A DNA stretch of 64,000 nucleotides from Telopea speciosissima (lineage: Eukaryota > Streptophyta > Magnoliopsida > Proteales > Proteaceae). Shown here piece by piece: positions 1 to 12,400 of this stretch. The stretch is from contig NC_057924.1 of NCBI RefSeq assembly GCF_018873765.1, forward strand, positions 11,247,001 to 11,311,000. Direction: 5' to 3'. The notes under the pieces are model-generated. The model was not told the DNA's origin. It saw nothing but the letters and a program-made list of their open reading frames with translations, and did not search any database. Every line of letters starts with the position of its first letter. Position 1 is the stretch's first letter. The position numbers were made by a program, and so were the translations under genes.

Positions 1-38
1 ACGTGTACAGCTAGAATCTTTAAACAAATAAATAGAAC

Positions 39-198
39 CAAGGATTGAAAAATTGGATTAGAATGACTGATCTGGATCACATCAATCCTATTCGGAAACT
101 AGGGTTTACAGGTTTTTTAGCTAGTTTCCATCGATTCTGACCGATTTCAATCTAATCCAAGACCAATCCTGATCTTGATTCCTGATTTTTAAACCCTG
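39..198. mobile_element. hAT-type MITE, 160 bp
   Basis: Imperfect terminal inverted repeats (left CAAGGATTGAAAAATTGG, right end read in reverse CAGGGTTTAAAAATCAGG) are flanked by an 8-bp direct repeat, aatagaac at 31-38 and aatagagc at 199-206 (7 of 8 match). An 8-bp target duplication is the hAT signature. The element is non-coding and is related in its ends to the larger elements at 33156 and 48682. Confidence 0.6.
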
Positions 199-206
199 AA
201 TAGAGC

Positions 207-1690
207 ATAGCAGCATTTAAGCCACCATGTGGTTGAAGATACATGGAACTTGAACATGGAATTTTTTTTTTTGCTCTTTGGAAAGCACTATTTATAATTA
301 TATAACGCAAGAATAAACTACATTATATTGCTTAGAGGTTACACAACAAGCTAACCATCCCCATTTATAATGAATCGAAGAAACCCGTTCCAGTCTTAAT
401 GTGCCTGACACACATACGGACTGATCACATTCAAGGGCTTTGAAGCTCTACTCTTTTACACACTTGGCTAATATGTTGAAAAATGAGACCAGAACGATCG
501 AATCCGTCGAGACGATTGGATCTAGGTCGAATTCAATTGGTTTGCTTCTTATTTTGACTTTGATTTTTAGAAACTGTTAAAAGATCAAAACGAATCGGGT
601 TAAAAAACTGACATGACCGACCGTTTGAACCGAAATTAAAAACAACAAAATTTTTAATTTTAAATATCAAAAAATGATATGAGACCGAAAATAGATAAAA
701 GACCGTTAAAAGAAATCGATAACAAACCAAAATCGTCGGTTTTAATTTGGCTTTTGTAGGACCGAACATCTTATCAGTCTGGTTTGGATCTGTGACCGTT
801 CGACGCCCTAACCTATTGTTATTGAAAAATAGCAAGCATATATTATGAATGCTCCAAGGACCAGCCTGGTCCGGTCTAGGTTGATCTAGAACTTGATGAA
901 CTCATAACTATAATTGCAAAATCCGAAACCAAATCAAAAGAATTTTGATTTTATAATACTAGTATATTATAATATATGAATGAATACAAAAACTAGAACC
1001 GAATCATATAAAAACCAAATTTTATAATCAAATAAGAATTGAAAACCGAACCAAACTGACCAAGTTTGATTTGAGTATTGATTTTCAGAATCAATTCAAT
1101 TCTCAATTCGATTCCTTATCACACTAACACTCTCTAGAACCAATCCGAATACCCAGTTCCTAATCGATTTACACTCCCAGGTTGATCTAGTTTCCTGTTT
1201 TTTTCTTCTAGAAAGGTTCTTGTATAAGATTTCATTCAATTTCGACTAAACATTTCTACAAATAAGTGTTGGGCTATTTTGCTGTGAGTGTTGGAGACCA
1301 GATACAAATAGCTAACCTGGTCCCTGCCAAGAACAAACTCTCTTCCTTTATTCCCCTTCGCTCTCACCAGGTCTCCCTATCCGCCTTTGTGGCTACGTCG
1401 CTATTTATCCAATCTCACAGACCCACATCTCAAAATTACAAGAAAATTGGGCCAACGCTGTACCAAGTGAGGTGGGCAGGGCAGGGCAGGGTTTTAAATG
1501 TATCATAAATATTAAGAGAAGGAAGGAAGAAGAAGAAGCAGCTTTAATAATGGCGCATTACCAGACCTGACCAACACGCTAGTAGGCCCTTCACTCACTA
1601 GTCACTCCTGCGCTTCTTACCTGTCATCCAATCCTTCAACCCTTCTCTCTCTCGCCCTTTAAATGCTCTTCCTTGACTTCCTCTTCCTCC
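207..1690. other. AT-rich non-coding stretch, upstream of the glycine-rich protein gene
   Basis: No convincing gene. The stretch around 480-1190 is rich in short 'gaaccgaa' and 'gattcgatt' words typical of degenerate hAT MITE interiors, but I could not define ends or a target duplication. The last 300 bases should contain the promoter of the gene at 1787. Confidence 0.4.
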
Positions 1691-1695
1691 TCGCT

Positions 1696-1704
1696 ACATA
1701 AATA
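1696..1704 (+). promoter_or_regulatory. TATA-like box of the glycine-rich protein gene
   Basis: The sequence acataaata sits 83-91 bases before the ATG at 1787. It would place transcription start near 1730 and give a short A-rich leader of about 55-60 bases that ends in a run of 16 A just before the start codon. Position and composition only; no other support. Confidence 0.35.
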
Positions 1705-1786
1705 CCAAACCTTCCCCTCTCTTCTGATCTTAAACATCAACGAAACAAGAGAGCACAAACCCAGAAAGAACAAAAAAAAAAAAAAA

Positions 1787-2257
1787 ATGAATACCTTCAA
1801 CTTCTTAAGCGGTTTTATGATGGCGCTTCTGCTTGCTACCACCACCTCCCTCTCCGCCGCTGCTCGCCCAGATTCCGGTGGACCTTTTGATGCCGAACTA
1901 AAGAACACCAACAACAACAACAAGGGAGGTGGAAATAATGGAGGGGTGGGAGGTTTCTTCGGTCCGGGTAGTGGTGGATTTGGGATTCCAGGGTTCAGTA
2001 ACGGGTGGGGAAACGGTGGTATAGGCGGCGGAGGTTACGGTGCTGGCTATGGCGGTCCCGGTGGGGGTTACTCTAAGGGTGGCGTTATACGCCCCACAGT
2101 AGTGTGCAAGGAGCGAGGACCTTGTTACAAGAAGAAGCTCACGTGCCCAGCCAAGTGTTTCACCTCCTACAGCCACTCTGGTAAGAACTACGGCAGTGGC
2201 GGTGGTGGTGGTGGTTGCACCATCGACTGCAAGAAGAAGTGTACTGCTTACTGTTAA
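1787..2257 (+). CDS. Secreted glycine-rich protein with C-terminal eight-cysteine domain
   Basis: 156 codons, no intron. The first ATG in frame is at 1787; upstream in-frame codons lack ATG, so a longer protein is not supported. Residues 1 to about 26 form a clear signal peptide (hydrophobic core MMALLLATTTSLSAAA). A linker with an Asn run follows, then a Gly-rich middle (GGxGG, GYG and GGP repeats). The last 50 or so residues are basic and carry eight cysteines spaced C-x5-C-x6-C-x3-C, a Gly-rich spacer, then C-x3-C-x3-C-x3-C. Plant glycine-rich proteins of this kind are exported, often to the cell wall; this Cys-rich tail is seen in small families of putative wall proteins of unknown biochemical role. 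The pairing of Gly-rich and Cys-rich parts suggests a disulfide-linked wall or apoplastic protein. Family assignment is good; exact function is unknown. Confidence 0.85.
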   Translation: MNTFNFLSGFMMALLLATTTSLSAAARPDSGGPFDAELKNTNNNNKGGGNNGGVGGFFGPGSGGFGIPGFSNGWGNGGIGGGGYGAGYGGPGGGYSKGGVIRPTVVCKERGPCYKKKLTCPAKCFTSYSHSGKNYGSGGGGGGCTIDCKKKCTAYC

Positions 2258-2546
2258 AACAAGGATTAAAGGTGAAAAAGGAAAAACTTTTACTAGTCAC
2301 TGGAACGGCGGTTTACCGGTTGCCGGTAAACCGGGTATCTTTTATCATTTTGGTTTCTACTAATGAGAGTTTTAGATGTGTAACTATTAGATGCTATATT
2401 ATGTATGGGGATCTATGTGGGATGGGGAGTGCAGTTGGGGGAGCTGGGGCTTTATGGAGGGTTTAAGAGTTGGTTTTAATGTTCTTTTTTCTTTTTTTTA
2501 AATCTTTTTTCTATAATCTATATATGGATCTGGACTGTTAGTTCGA

Positions 2547-2553
2547 TAATAAA
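2547..2553 (+). terminator. Putative polyadenylation signal of the glycine-rich protein gene
   Basis: A near-upstream element of the AATAAAA type lies about 290 bases after the stop codon, following a T-rich tract. It marks the likely end of the 3' UTR (2258 to roughly 2570). No other gene is seen in this interval. Confidence 0.4.
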
Positions 2554-2599
2554 AGAGACAATTTAATAGTTTGCTCGCTAATAAGAAATTCATGAATCT

Positions 2600-2832
2600 A
2601 TCATCAGTTGCTTAGTGCAGATGGTGAGTTTTGGTGCCCTTCATGCCCATGTTCATCAGGAGGTGTCGAGTTCGAATCTCCTGGCTGGTGTCTTACCCCC
2701 TCCCTATTCCCCTCCTAAATCTGAGCTATCATGTGTCACATCTCCACCCACATTGCCGCACTATCGAACTTTAGGAATTGAAGAAGATAATTTTCCATCT
2801 TTGCAATATTGGTTGGGATGGTTTTTAAGTAT
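2600..2832 (+). mobile_element. tRNA-derived SINE-like sequence
   Basis: The segment contains a good pol III B box, gagttcgaatctc at 2668-2680, in a context (cctggctgg...) resembling the 5' part of plant SINEs. A cloverleaf cannot be formed, so it is not a tRNA gene. Ends and target duplications were not found. Confidence 0.35.
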
Positions 2833-2850
2833 AAGAAATGATCAAGTGAT

Positions 2851-3556
2851 TTTTATTTTTTTTTTGGTCAAATGAAAAGTTATGCATTAGAAATATACCC
2901 CCCATCAAGTTCAAGTACATCCCAAAGAAAGTAAGGAGACATACCCACCCATTTACAAAGTGATGAATCATAAAAAGAAATTCCAAAAGCAGCTAAAAGA
3001 TGCGCTAAAGAGTTTGTCGCACAACATGCATAATAATAATAGAATGAAAGTGTGAAAGAAAGCTCCAAATGTCTTGCATAAGTGGTAAAATTTCCCATGG
3101 TAGATTAGAAAGATGTTTACATATTTAATTAAATCTGCACAATCTGATTCCATCATCAAATCATGGATTTCCAACTACAAAGCAAGCAACAAGCCTAGTC
3201 TCATGCATGGTTCTAAGTACCGGTATTGTTTTGCCCGTATTCGACGATATGTATTGGTTTTGCTAGTCATCGATACCATATCAATAGCACGGTATGGACA
3301 AGGGGTAAAATGGTCAAAAAACTCATTTTTTAAGGAATTTTAGGGGTAATTTTGTCTGATATAACTGATCCAGGCCGATACCATATCAATATCGTATCAG
3401 TTTTGCATGTTATCGATATCCATTCTGACACTGTGCACTAAAACCAGGTCTCATGACTGCACATTCAGAATAAATGGCAGACCTTAAAATATCTTTGAGA
3501 GCAACACCTGCCAAGAAAAAACCTTCATCATCTAGGATGAAAGCACCATAACCACA
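2851..3556 (-). mobile_element. 5'-truncated L1-type LINE, RNase H-like 3' end, with 18-bp target duplication
   Basis: Flanked by an 18-bp direct repeat with one mismatch (2833-2850 and 3557-3574; core gatcaagtgat). The left end is a T-rich tract, that is, the poly-A tail of an element read on the minus strand. Minus-strand translation gives broken pieces of the RNase H-like (RVT_3) tail found at the end of plant L1 ORF2: GYGAFILDDEGFFLAGVAL, then NSLAHLLAAFGISFY and DVLELDGGYISNA. The copy is frameshifted and interrupted by a hAT MITE at 3206-3447. Confidence 0.75.
3206..3447. mobile_element. hAT-type MITE, 242 bp, nested in the LINE
   Basis: Perfect 8-bp target duplication gtctcatg (3198-3205 and 3448-3455). 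The ends are CATGGTTCTAAGTACCGG and, in reverse, CTGGTTTTAGTGCACAG. The interior is rich in GATACC/GGTATC words. Its insertion splits the LINE fragment, so it is the younger of the two. Confidence 0.75.
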
Positions 3557-3574
3557 AAGAAAGGATCAAGTGAT

Positions 3575-5320
3575 CATTTGTGGAGATTCCGTTTTATCCT
3601 AATCAGTTCAGCACCGCCTACTTTTTCCCTTGTCTGCCTCTTAGTAGTTCATTTTTAAAGCTTGAGAATACTCTATTCTGTCACATACGTTGAAAACCTT
3701 ATAAAGTGAGGGGAAGTGTTTCCATTGGGTGGGGGGTTGTCGTGGTCTATGTGCGCACGTGTGGGCCAATGGGAACATGCACAAGAAACGCGGGCAATCA
3801 TTTTGGCCCCCCTATGTATCTAGGCAAGATAGTATACTCTCCCACAAAAAACATTTCTCAACAAAATGAAAAAGATAAAAGGCTCTAACGTATAGAGTGT
3901 GGCACTCTTCCTTCTCACATTAGATTTTTATATTATTTTTTAACAAAAATAAATAATGATTAAAAAACCAATGTGAAAGGGTGTATAGTACATTGCTAGC
4001 TGAGAGAATCCTCTTCCAAATAATAAATACACAAAAATTGGACCGAATTTTCCATCAACCACAACCCACAAGCTTGTGAATCCATGGTTGGGTGAACCTT
4101 CATCGCTCAGTGAAAGAAAACTTTGTCCAAATTTGAAACCCCTAAGGTGTTAATAAATTTATAACCTTACTTTTTAGCCTCTTGATTTATTCTCAAAAGT
4201 TGTTTAATGCAAGTGTAAAAAAAAAAAGATTGAAAATAATTTAAGGATTGAGTTTCCCTCCACCGATCCCATTCATTGAGGGGCGGTAGAGGATATCAAG
4301 GGTATTTTGGAACATACTACAACCCTAGGAGGGGTTTGTGAACCGTCCTCTATGGGTGGAGGAAAACTTTGTCTATCATTTAGTGTAATATTTTATGGAG
4401 AAAAATTTCCTATGGGAGAGTGTATCACCCACACCCAGACATGGTGGGGGGCGAAATGACTACCCCAACCCCAATGAAAGGAGAAAGTCCACCTCATGAT
4501 ACTTATACACACTCTCATTGGCCCGTGTGCACACAGAGGCCACCTTCCCTAGGAGAACTCTTGCTCATATTTTTATATAGTTCCTATGTGAAATGATAAA
4601 TTTATTAGAAAAATTACATTAAATACTTTTGAGAATAGAGAAGAGACTAAATACATCAGTAGAGCCAGACGTGTCATTCAAACACTCCCAAACTTTGAAA
4701 TCCTAAATTTTATTACGTGAAATCTAAACCTGAAATGAGATTTTGGAGGTTTTTTTTTTTTTTTTGGGTGAAAGATTTTGGAGTTTCAGCGATGGGTAAG
4801 AGTGAGAGAGAACAGTAGTTGTAGAACCACCAATATCGTCGAGGGAGTGAAGAGTAAAGACAACTGCTAGGTTGGTTTAATTATTACCCAACTAGTAGAT
4901 GGAGGAGTCCCACTGTATGCATTTAAACACCCTTTCTTTTTAAATGAAAAAGGGAAACAGCGAGGAAGAGAGGATGAGTAAAGGAGAGCGGGTGGAAACG
5001 CGTAGAGCTTCTCTGTAGCGCTATACAGTGTGTAGCACATCATCTGATGGTCCGTAATGTTTGGACATGCAGCTCAATACACTGGTTGGGTGTTGGATTA
5101 CATGCCCAAGCATTACAGCCCGTTGGATGTGTATTACACAGTGTATCGCGCTACAAAGCACCCAAGTCCGGGAGAAACTATCTACTCTATTCAGAATTTA
5201 TGATGCAACGCAAGGAAAGTTTTTATAATGGCTTTAAGTTTCCTTCAACTGTGACCTCTTTATATCATTAATATAAACTTATGGCCAGACTCTTGTGTCA
5301 TTATTAACTCTCACCTCTAT
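3575..5320. other. Non-coding stretch with degenerate repeats
   Basis: No gene recognised. Two blocks (about 3690-3850 and 4390-4560) share G- and C-rich words and opposing 'cactctc/gagagtg' ends like those of MITE remnants, but no defensible ends or target sites were found. A T run lies at 4751-4764. Confidence 0.35.
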
Positions 5321-5999
5321 TAAGGGTGTCAATTTGGAACTAAAGAATGAGGAACTGTCTTGCTAAAATTAAGTATTGGATCATTCCATTAACAAATGGG
5401 ATGGTATTGGGATCTCATTTAGGTACCAAATAATAAATGAGATGGGACGGTTTTGGGATGAGATTTCCAATAGTACCGGTACCAAAATATCCGCTAGCTA
5501 CCAAAACTGAGTACCCTTTCAAAGGGTATATTTCATGTTTTTATGTTGAAGTTTTATGGTTATAGTTTGATGTATTTTAATGATATCTTTTTTTTATAGA
5601 GGTTTCAACTTATGGACCTTTAGTTCTATTTCTATAAACTTGTTTTGTGATGACACTAAAACCTTTTATGTGCTTGTTTATTTCATCCTCATTAATTCTT
5701 AGACGTCGTTTTGAAAAGCTTACATATGATCATAGGGAGGAGTTTGAAGAAGGAAATCAATGAAATTTATCTTGATTTTGTATTCTAAATTGTTTTCTAA
5801 TAATAGAATCATCTTAGAACCATTAAAGTTATTCTCCCTTTTTCATCAAGTCTATAACTATTCAGGAACTGGTACCATCTGTTCCGTTAATAATCGGGAC
5901 TGGGACCTAGGTTTGGTCCTATTTACTAAATGGGACAGTACTGGGATTGACACCTTTAGTACCGATAATCATATGGACCCGTCCCAATTGACTCCCTTA
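5321..5999. mobile_element. Probable hAT-type non-autonomous element, about 680 bp
   Basis: Left end TAAGGGTGTCAATTTGG and right end in reverse TAAGGGAGTCAATTGGG form terminal inverted repeats of the TAAGGGTGTCAAT kind common in plant hAT elements. The interior repeats 'gggacggt/accgtccc' and 'ggtacc' words. The flanking octamers do not match well, so the boundary is uncertain. Confidence 0.45.
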
Positions 6000-8900
6000 C
6001 CCCCTTATATCGTGCCAGAATATCATTTTCTATGTTAATCAAAGACTTCAGGTCTCCATGGTGAGGAGGTTCTCTCTTCACTATTAGCCATTACTTAACA
6101 TTAGCTAATGAGGTACATAATGCCAATCTCAACCCCTTGTTTTTTAAAAGTTCATATATGATTTCAATATGGGGAAAGAGGAAGAAGAAATGAACAAAAC
6201 GGAGCAAGTAAAGCTCTAAATGACTGGGAACTCCACAAAGAGCAAACCTCCTATCAAATACAAGCTCACCCTTCTGCTAGATCTATGTGGTAATTGATTG
6301 GGTCCCACAAAAATGCTGTCTTCTGGGTTTAGTTGGGTTGGCTGGCTGGTGCAGTACAAAAGTGATAGTTCCATCTACCCCAATTATGAATGCTGTTTGA
6401 ATGTTGCTGCAGATGATGGTAGTAAAATAAGATAGTTTGCTTAGTAGCTCATTTCTCTCTCTAATCGAAACACTCGGTGTTCATGATAGATGAGCTATGA
6501 AAGTAACAGAATGGAGGAGGGTTCATTAATCTTCTTCAACCCAGTCTTGCTAATACTAGCAGGTTCAATGTAGGAAAGTTTTTATCACTCATTATGGTAA
6601 CTGAAGGTTGTAACTCCATTTTTTTTTTTCTGATGAAAGGTTAGAACTCCATTTTGATAGTCTAGAATCAGAGTAATAGAATGGAAATAAATGCACTGAA
6701 CTCTTCCAAGTGTGTTACAGTGTTAACCATTAGATCTTCCTTAATTCAAACCTGATTGCTGGTTCAACTTTGATCTTTCCCCAAAGTACTTTGAAGAGTT
6801 CTTTTGCTGATCCCTAACTGAATTCACACTGCTGTGGGTTTCCCATGCCGAGGAACACATCAGATCACTTCTTATGGTGCATGAATGCTGATTTCAATAC
6901 GCTGAAGGCTATGATGGAATATCTTGAAAACCAGTGAATACAATAGCTATATCCCACTTCAAATTTCAATGTTAAGTTCCCCTTCAGAACCTGGATAATT
7001 TCTATAGACGGCAACTGGATGGTTTTTTGACCCTTTTGTTTGAAAAAACAAAACACATTTGGTCACTTTCAGGATCAGTGACCTGCAAAGCACAAAGAGA
7101 AAATGGTTTCAATGGAAACCATAAGCAACATAGTGGGATGCTATAGCAAGTCTTAAGTACCACATAGCTGCAAAGAAGGTTGAGGAGCTTTCCATGGAGA
7201 CCAACAATAACTCGAGTACCACTTGTATGACTTCTAACATCTTGAAGACTATAAATAGAACTAATGGATGTTGATATTGCAAGGGATTCCACCGTGCCTT
7301 CTGGTGGTATATTATTCTCAATGTATAGAATTCAGTACAAGAATCTTGAGGAACAAGCGACTTACAGAGAAGGAAAGAATATACAAAAGAAGGAATATAC
7401 AGGGGAAGCATATATACATAAGAAATCTTATACAGAACTACTGTATCCTGTCAAATGTCTTCGCAGCCAAAATTTGACAATTTTCTTGGAAGAAAGTCTC
7501 CAGATTTTCACAGGATGTTGATATTATATTCTAAATATATATTTAAGTTTCTTATGATCAATGTGTGTTCACCTTCCCTTATTCTTTTGGTTAAGTAAAG
7601 AAATTACTACTAATATCTTCATGCATGTTGATCACCTATTTGATGCACAGTGAATGAAATCCAGAATCAAGATGCAGTCTATTTACCCTACATAATGCTC
7701 CATCTGCAGATTCTAAAGACAATCCATCACAATAATGATAAACATTCAACATGGAAATTAACCTGTAAGCTGGATCACAATTTACAACATTAATACCTTC
7801 AAGAACTTTAAATCCATGGATCTTTCAATCTAGTGGACAGGTAATACCCATTCAACTATATTTGGGATTTTAGACATTCTACACCAATCCCTCCTTACTG
7901 TAGTCATTGTTGATGAATTTGGTGAATTTCATCGACTCATCAAAATGAGCAGATTCCAGTGCTCAGTGAATCAAAAGAGATAGGGCAAAGTGTAAATAAA
8001 GGTCCTATAACTAGGTTTCAGTATCGACAACTTTCCAGATAATTTTTAGGTTTCTTTCAAAAGCCAGAAACATGGTCTCAATAGAACCATGAATTTTGTA
8101 GATATTTCCTGTAGAAAGCTCACAGAAGCTCCTGGGTACATTAGGCTTCGGAATGACATCCAGATAAACAGAGTACATGATCATTGTCCTTCTGTTTTAG
8201 ATTGTTGTCAATGGAATTTGCAATTAAAAGTACACAACTGTGAGCCTAATAGATGCGGATGCTATAATTGGTACCATAGTATATCTAGAACTGCTGATAG
8301 TCTTGCACTATCCAAATCAAACAGATTTAGAAAATTAGCAATTCTGTTCAGTAAATGAGCATGCTTTGAATATTCTTGACCTACAACATATGGTATTAAG
8401 TTCAGAATATGAAAGGTACCAGCTAGCATAGCTTGTAAGGGCCAGTGGCCTGTTCTCACCACATTCTAGGTTCATATCTTGCCTTCACCTGGGATTTTGG
8501 GTTAAGGGGGTTATGGGATTGGGGGGTTTTCCTTCTTGTGCCACAAAAAATGTTGCAACAAAAAGAAAAATCTTCAGTCAAATTATATTCCCTTTTACCA
8601 GCATGTGAAAGTAAGCAGCTCTCTCCTTCGTTTTACAGGTCTTGTTGCACCCATCTATTTGTGACTATAGAAACGACAATTCAACAAAGCAGAGAGAGAG
8701 AGAGAGAGAGAGGTGGTTGTTCCTAAGACACTCTGTCGTGCAAGAAAGGGTCCTTCTCTAGCAACTGTAAATGAACTCGAACTCCTGTCCCTGAATAAAT
8801 AGCAAGAGTGACGGTACTACAGCTACCATTGCAATGCACCTAGACACATTATACTTCAACTTTCATGTGCTAGAACTTTGGCTTGTGACTATCATGTCTA

Positions 8901-9413
8901 TATGTATTAATTACCATCTCTAATGTCTCTAATACACTATTTCACTGTAATGCCATCTACTTGTGACTGGTAAGTGACAATGGGAATTGACAAAATTATA
9001 TGTTGCATGGGAATTTATTAAACTTGAGAAACACAAAATCTTTCATCTGGTTAACTGATGTACTATACAGTGTAGACAAATAAATAGCTTCAAGATTTAC
9101 ATGACTAATTCTGCTCATACAACATAAACATCCTAATCACTTGTTTTCTTTTTTGATGGTTTAACTGACTGTATTAGGCAAAAGCCACAAGAAAACTGTA
9201 CATCAAGCAAGACGGAGACACGAAATACAAAAGTTTTTCTCAAGCCCCAAAACTGTCCCCTAGGGCCCTGGAATACACTCTCTACAAAAGAATCTCTCAC
9301 TGCACAGATATGGACCTATATAAGTAAACTCCTTTCATACCCCCTTGTAAGCTAGAGAATCTGCCAAGGAATTTGACCTTCTCGGACACCATGAGAAAGA
9401 GATGTTTACTAGG
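6000..9413. other. Intergenic DNA and PPR 3' region, no gene recognised
   Basis: Open frames here are short, lack family motifs and have no plausible splice chain. A (AG)n microsatellite lies at about 8691-8711. The last 200-300 bases (down to 9413) are probably the 3' UTR of the minus-strand PPR gene. Confidence 0.4.
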
Positions 9414-12400
9414 TTATTTCAAAGTCATGAGATCTGTGGATTCTATAGGTATAGAAATTCCTTCATCAGATTCAACTTCCTTTTCCAAATCAGAGTGCTC
9501 TTGCATGTTGAAGGTGAATTTCATCTCTTGGCAAACCATTTCGGCAAGGTCATACCTATTAGCACTCTTATAGGCACTTATAATAGCCCTAAACAGGGAC
9601 TCATTGCTCCTGATCTCCCCAAATTTCAATTGATTGTAAATCCGCCTTACGCCTTCCACCATTCCTGCTTTTCCATAACAATCTGCCAGATTGATAAAAG
9701 TAACAATGTCTGGTTCCAGCCCCCCATCTTGCATTTTCATGAAAATATTGAGAGCCTTGTTTACCTCCCCAGAAGAACCATAAATATATATTGCAACATT
9801 GTATATGGAAGAATCAAGACCCACTTCAGCCTTAGTGAAGGTCTCACAGGCTTCCAGAGCAAAAGCATGTAGACCCACAATACAGAAGACGGAGGCTATT
9901 ATGGCTTGCCTGGAGTAAGGATTTCCATCGCTGTATGATAACTGAAGCTGCATCACAGCCTCAACTGGTAGGCCCCCTTTCTTCAACACAGTGAACATTA
10001 TTTTAAAAGTCCCACTATCAGGCAAAATTTTCTGTGTTACCATCTGATGCAACAGTTCACCACACTCCCTTAGCTGTCCATTCGTGGCATAAGATGCCAT
10101 CACTGTATTAAATGAAGGACAGTCCCTAAGCAAACCTGATAGTTGCATCTCATGAGCAATATCAATAGCTTCATCAAGCAGGCCGATGCTCTTGTAAAGG
10201 TACATCATAGTGGCAAATGACACGCCATCTGCCTGGCCATTCTGTCTTAAATTATCAAAAATTAATTTAGCTTCAGATACCATCCCAAGATCTGCATAGA
10301 GATTGATCATGCTATTGGATGCAACAATATCAGGACCACCCTCCAAATCTTTCATCTTCTCATACAGCTTCTGTGCTCCTTCCAAGCATCCCACCTTACT
10401 GTAAGCCTTAATCAAAGATGTGAGGACTATATGATTCACAGGAATTCCAGATTCCTCCATCACATGGAAATAGTAAAAGGCCTCATCGACCTTCCGAGCT
10501 TCAGCAAAGCCATTTATCAAAGACCCATAAATAACCTCATTCGGTTCAACTCCTGCTTTGTACATTTCTTTATAAACATCCACTGCCTCAGAAACCTTGC
10601 CCAAACGTGCATAGCATGCAATAACAGCAGAAAAGGTTGCACACCGTGGTTTAAACCCTACTTCTTGCATTTCAGCCAAGAATTCCCTTGCCTGATCCAC
10701 TAAATCACCACCCGAGAGCATTTGAATGAGAGAATTATACGTGCACTCATCTGGCCAAGTTCCATTACTTCTCATGTTCCTGAAGAGTGAAAGAGCACTA
10801 TCATACAGTTTTGCCTTCCCATATGCTTTGATCATGACATTGTATTGTAAAACGTCCTTCTTGTGTCCTGATGAATCCTTATTTCCAGAGAACACGGCCT
10901 CGGCTTCCTTCCAAAGACCCCTCCCTGCAAAAGCATCTATTACTGCAGCAAATGTCTTGGATGTAGTCACATCATTGAATTGATACTTTCCAAGAAGTAT
11001 CATTGCCCTATCGAGAAATCCTTCTTCAACATACATCTTAACAATAGGAGGAAGAGAATGCTCATCAATATGTAAACCAGATTTATCCATTTCTTTAATC
11101 ACACTCTCAACTTCTTGAACCATATTCCTTTTACACAATACATGAAGAACAGCTCTGTGGGTTACAGTATCAGGGAACAGACCGACCTCTCTGATCTTCC
11201 TGTAGCAATTGAGGGCCGCATCGATGTCCCCCACATTGGCATACAGAGATAGAAAGATGTTGTAAGTCTTGGTATCAGGAGAAATTCCCCTTTCTTCCAT
11301 CTTACTAAGCAAAGCTTCTGCCTCTGCTAAATGCTCATGAGCCCCACAAATAAAGATCATGGTATTGAAAGTATATATGTCTGGTTCAACACCAGCTTTC
11401 AACATCTCAGCAAATGCATCAGCTGCATCCTTCAGCCGACCTGCCTTGCCATAAAGATCGATCAATGTATTATATGTAGCAGCAAGTCGTGGTTTTTGAA
11501 CGGAACTCTCTATCACTGCAGCAGAAGACAACATTTTGGAAGTAGGGATCCGGCCCCCAGCTTTGAAAAGCTCAGTCGACAAGAAATGTTTTAGACTAAT
11601 GGGGTCCGATTCCGACATCAAATCAGAATTTGAATTCAAATCCAGATGATCCAAATCAACCTGTCCTGCACACCAATCCTTGAAGAATTTCTCCCCTAGA
11701 TCAAATTCTCCAGCTTCTTTGAGGACCCGGACAACAGTGTTCATCGTAACCTCATCCGGAAACAGACCCCTTAATCGCATGTGTCTGAGCCATAAAAGGG
11801 CTTCCTTACCCAGACCCGCTTTTCCATAAACGTCGACAAGCATCCCGTAAGTGTTGTTGGTTGGCAGAACACCCTCTTTCGCCATCTCAATCCAGCAGAG
11901 CCGTAGTTCATCCCACCTCTGAGCTCTACCGAGAGACCGAAGCACCACATTGTAATGAATTACATTGGGTACGTAGTCTTTCTGGGATTTCATCCACCGG
12001 AACACAAGGAGGACTCTTTCCCAATCTCTCTGCTCTCTGAGAATTACAGTTTGTTCCTTCGGACTAAGCTTTCCGATCCACGAATTTAGGATTTCAGAAA
12101 TGTCGCCTTTGGTCTTTAAGGCGCTTAATATTGAATGCAACGGACCATCGTCTGCCTTTTTCCTTGTTTTTTTAGGGGATTTTGTTGCAGAAACTACAGG
12201 TCTCGTGTGACAATGGAGCTTAAACCCTACAGAAATCTTAGTTCCTCTAGGGTTTGGCCTACGAAGCCAGGTTCTCACGGGTGTGTGCAAGTTCTGTTCG
12301 GTTCCAAAAGCAGGTAAAATTAAAGGTGCAAATTTTGAATGTCTGTCTCTAGTACTCTGGCAATGGAGGTTAGACTCTGAAGAAGCGTTAACTTCTTTCG

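Noticed and set aside
1673..1786. 38-codon extension of the glycine-rich protein
   Set aside because: Starts at TTG, is encoded by the leader and poly-A run, and would bury the signal peptide.
2660..2685. tRNA gene suggested by a B box
   Set aside because: No A box at proper spacing and no cloverleaf; more likely SINE.
9402..9872. 156-codon plus-strand frame
   Set aside because: Antisense shadow of the PPR gene without family similarity.
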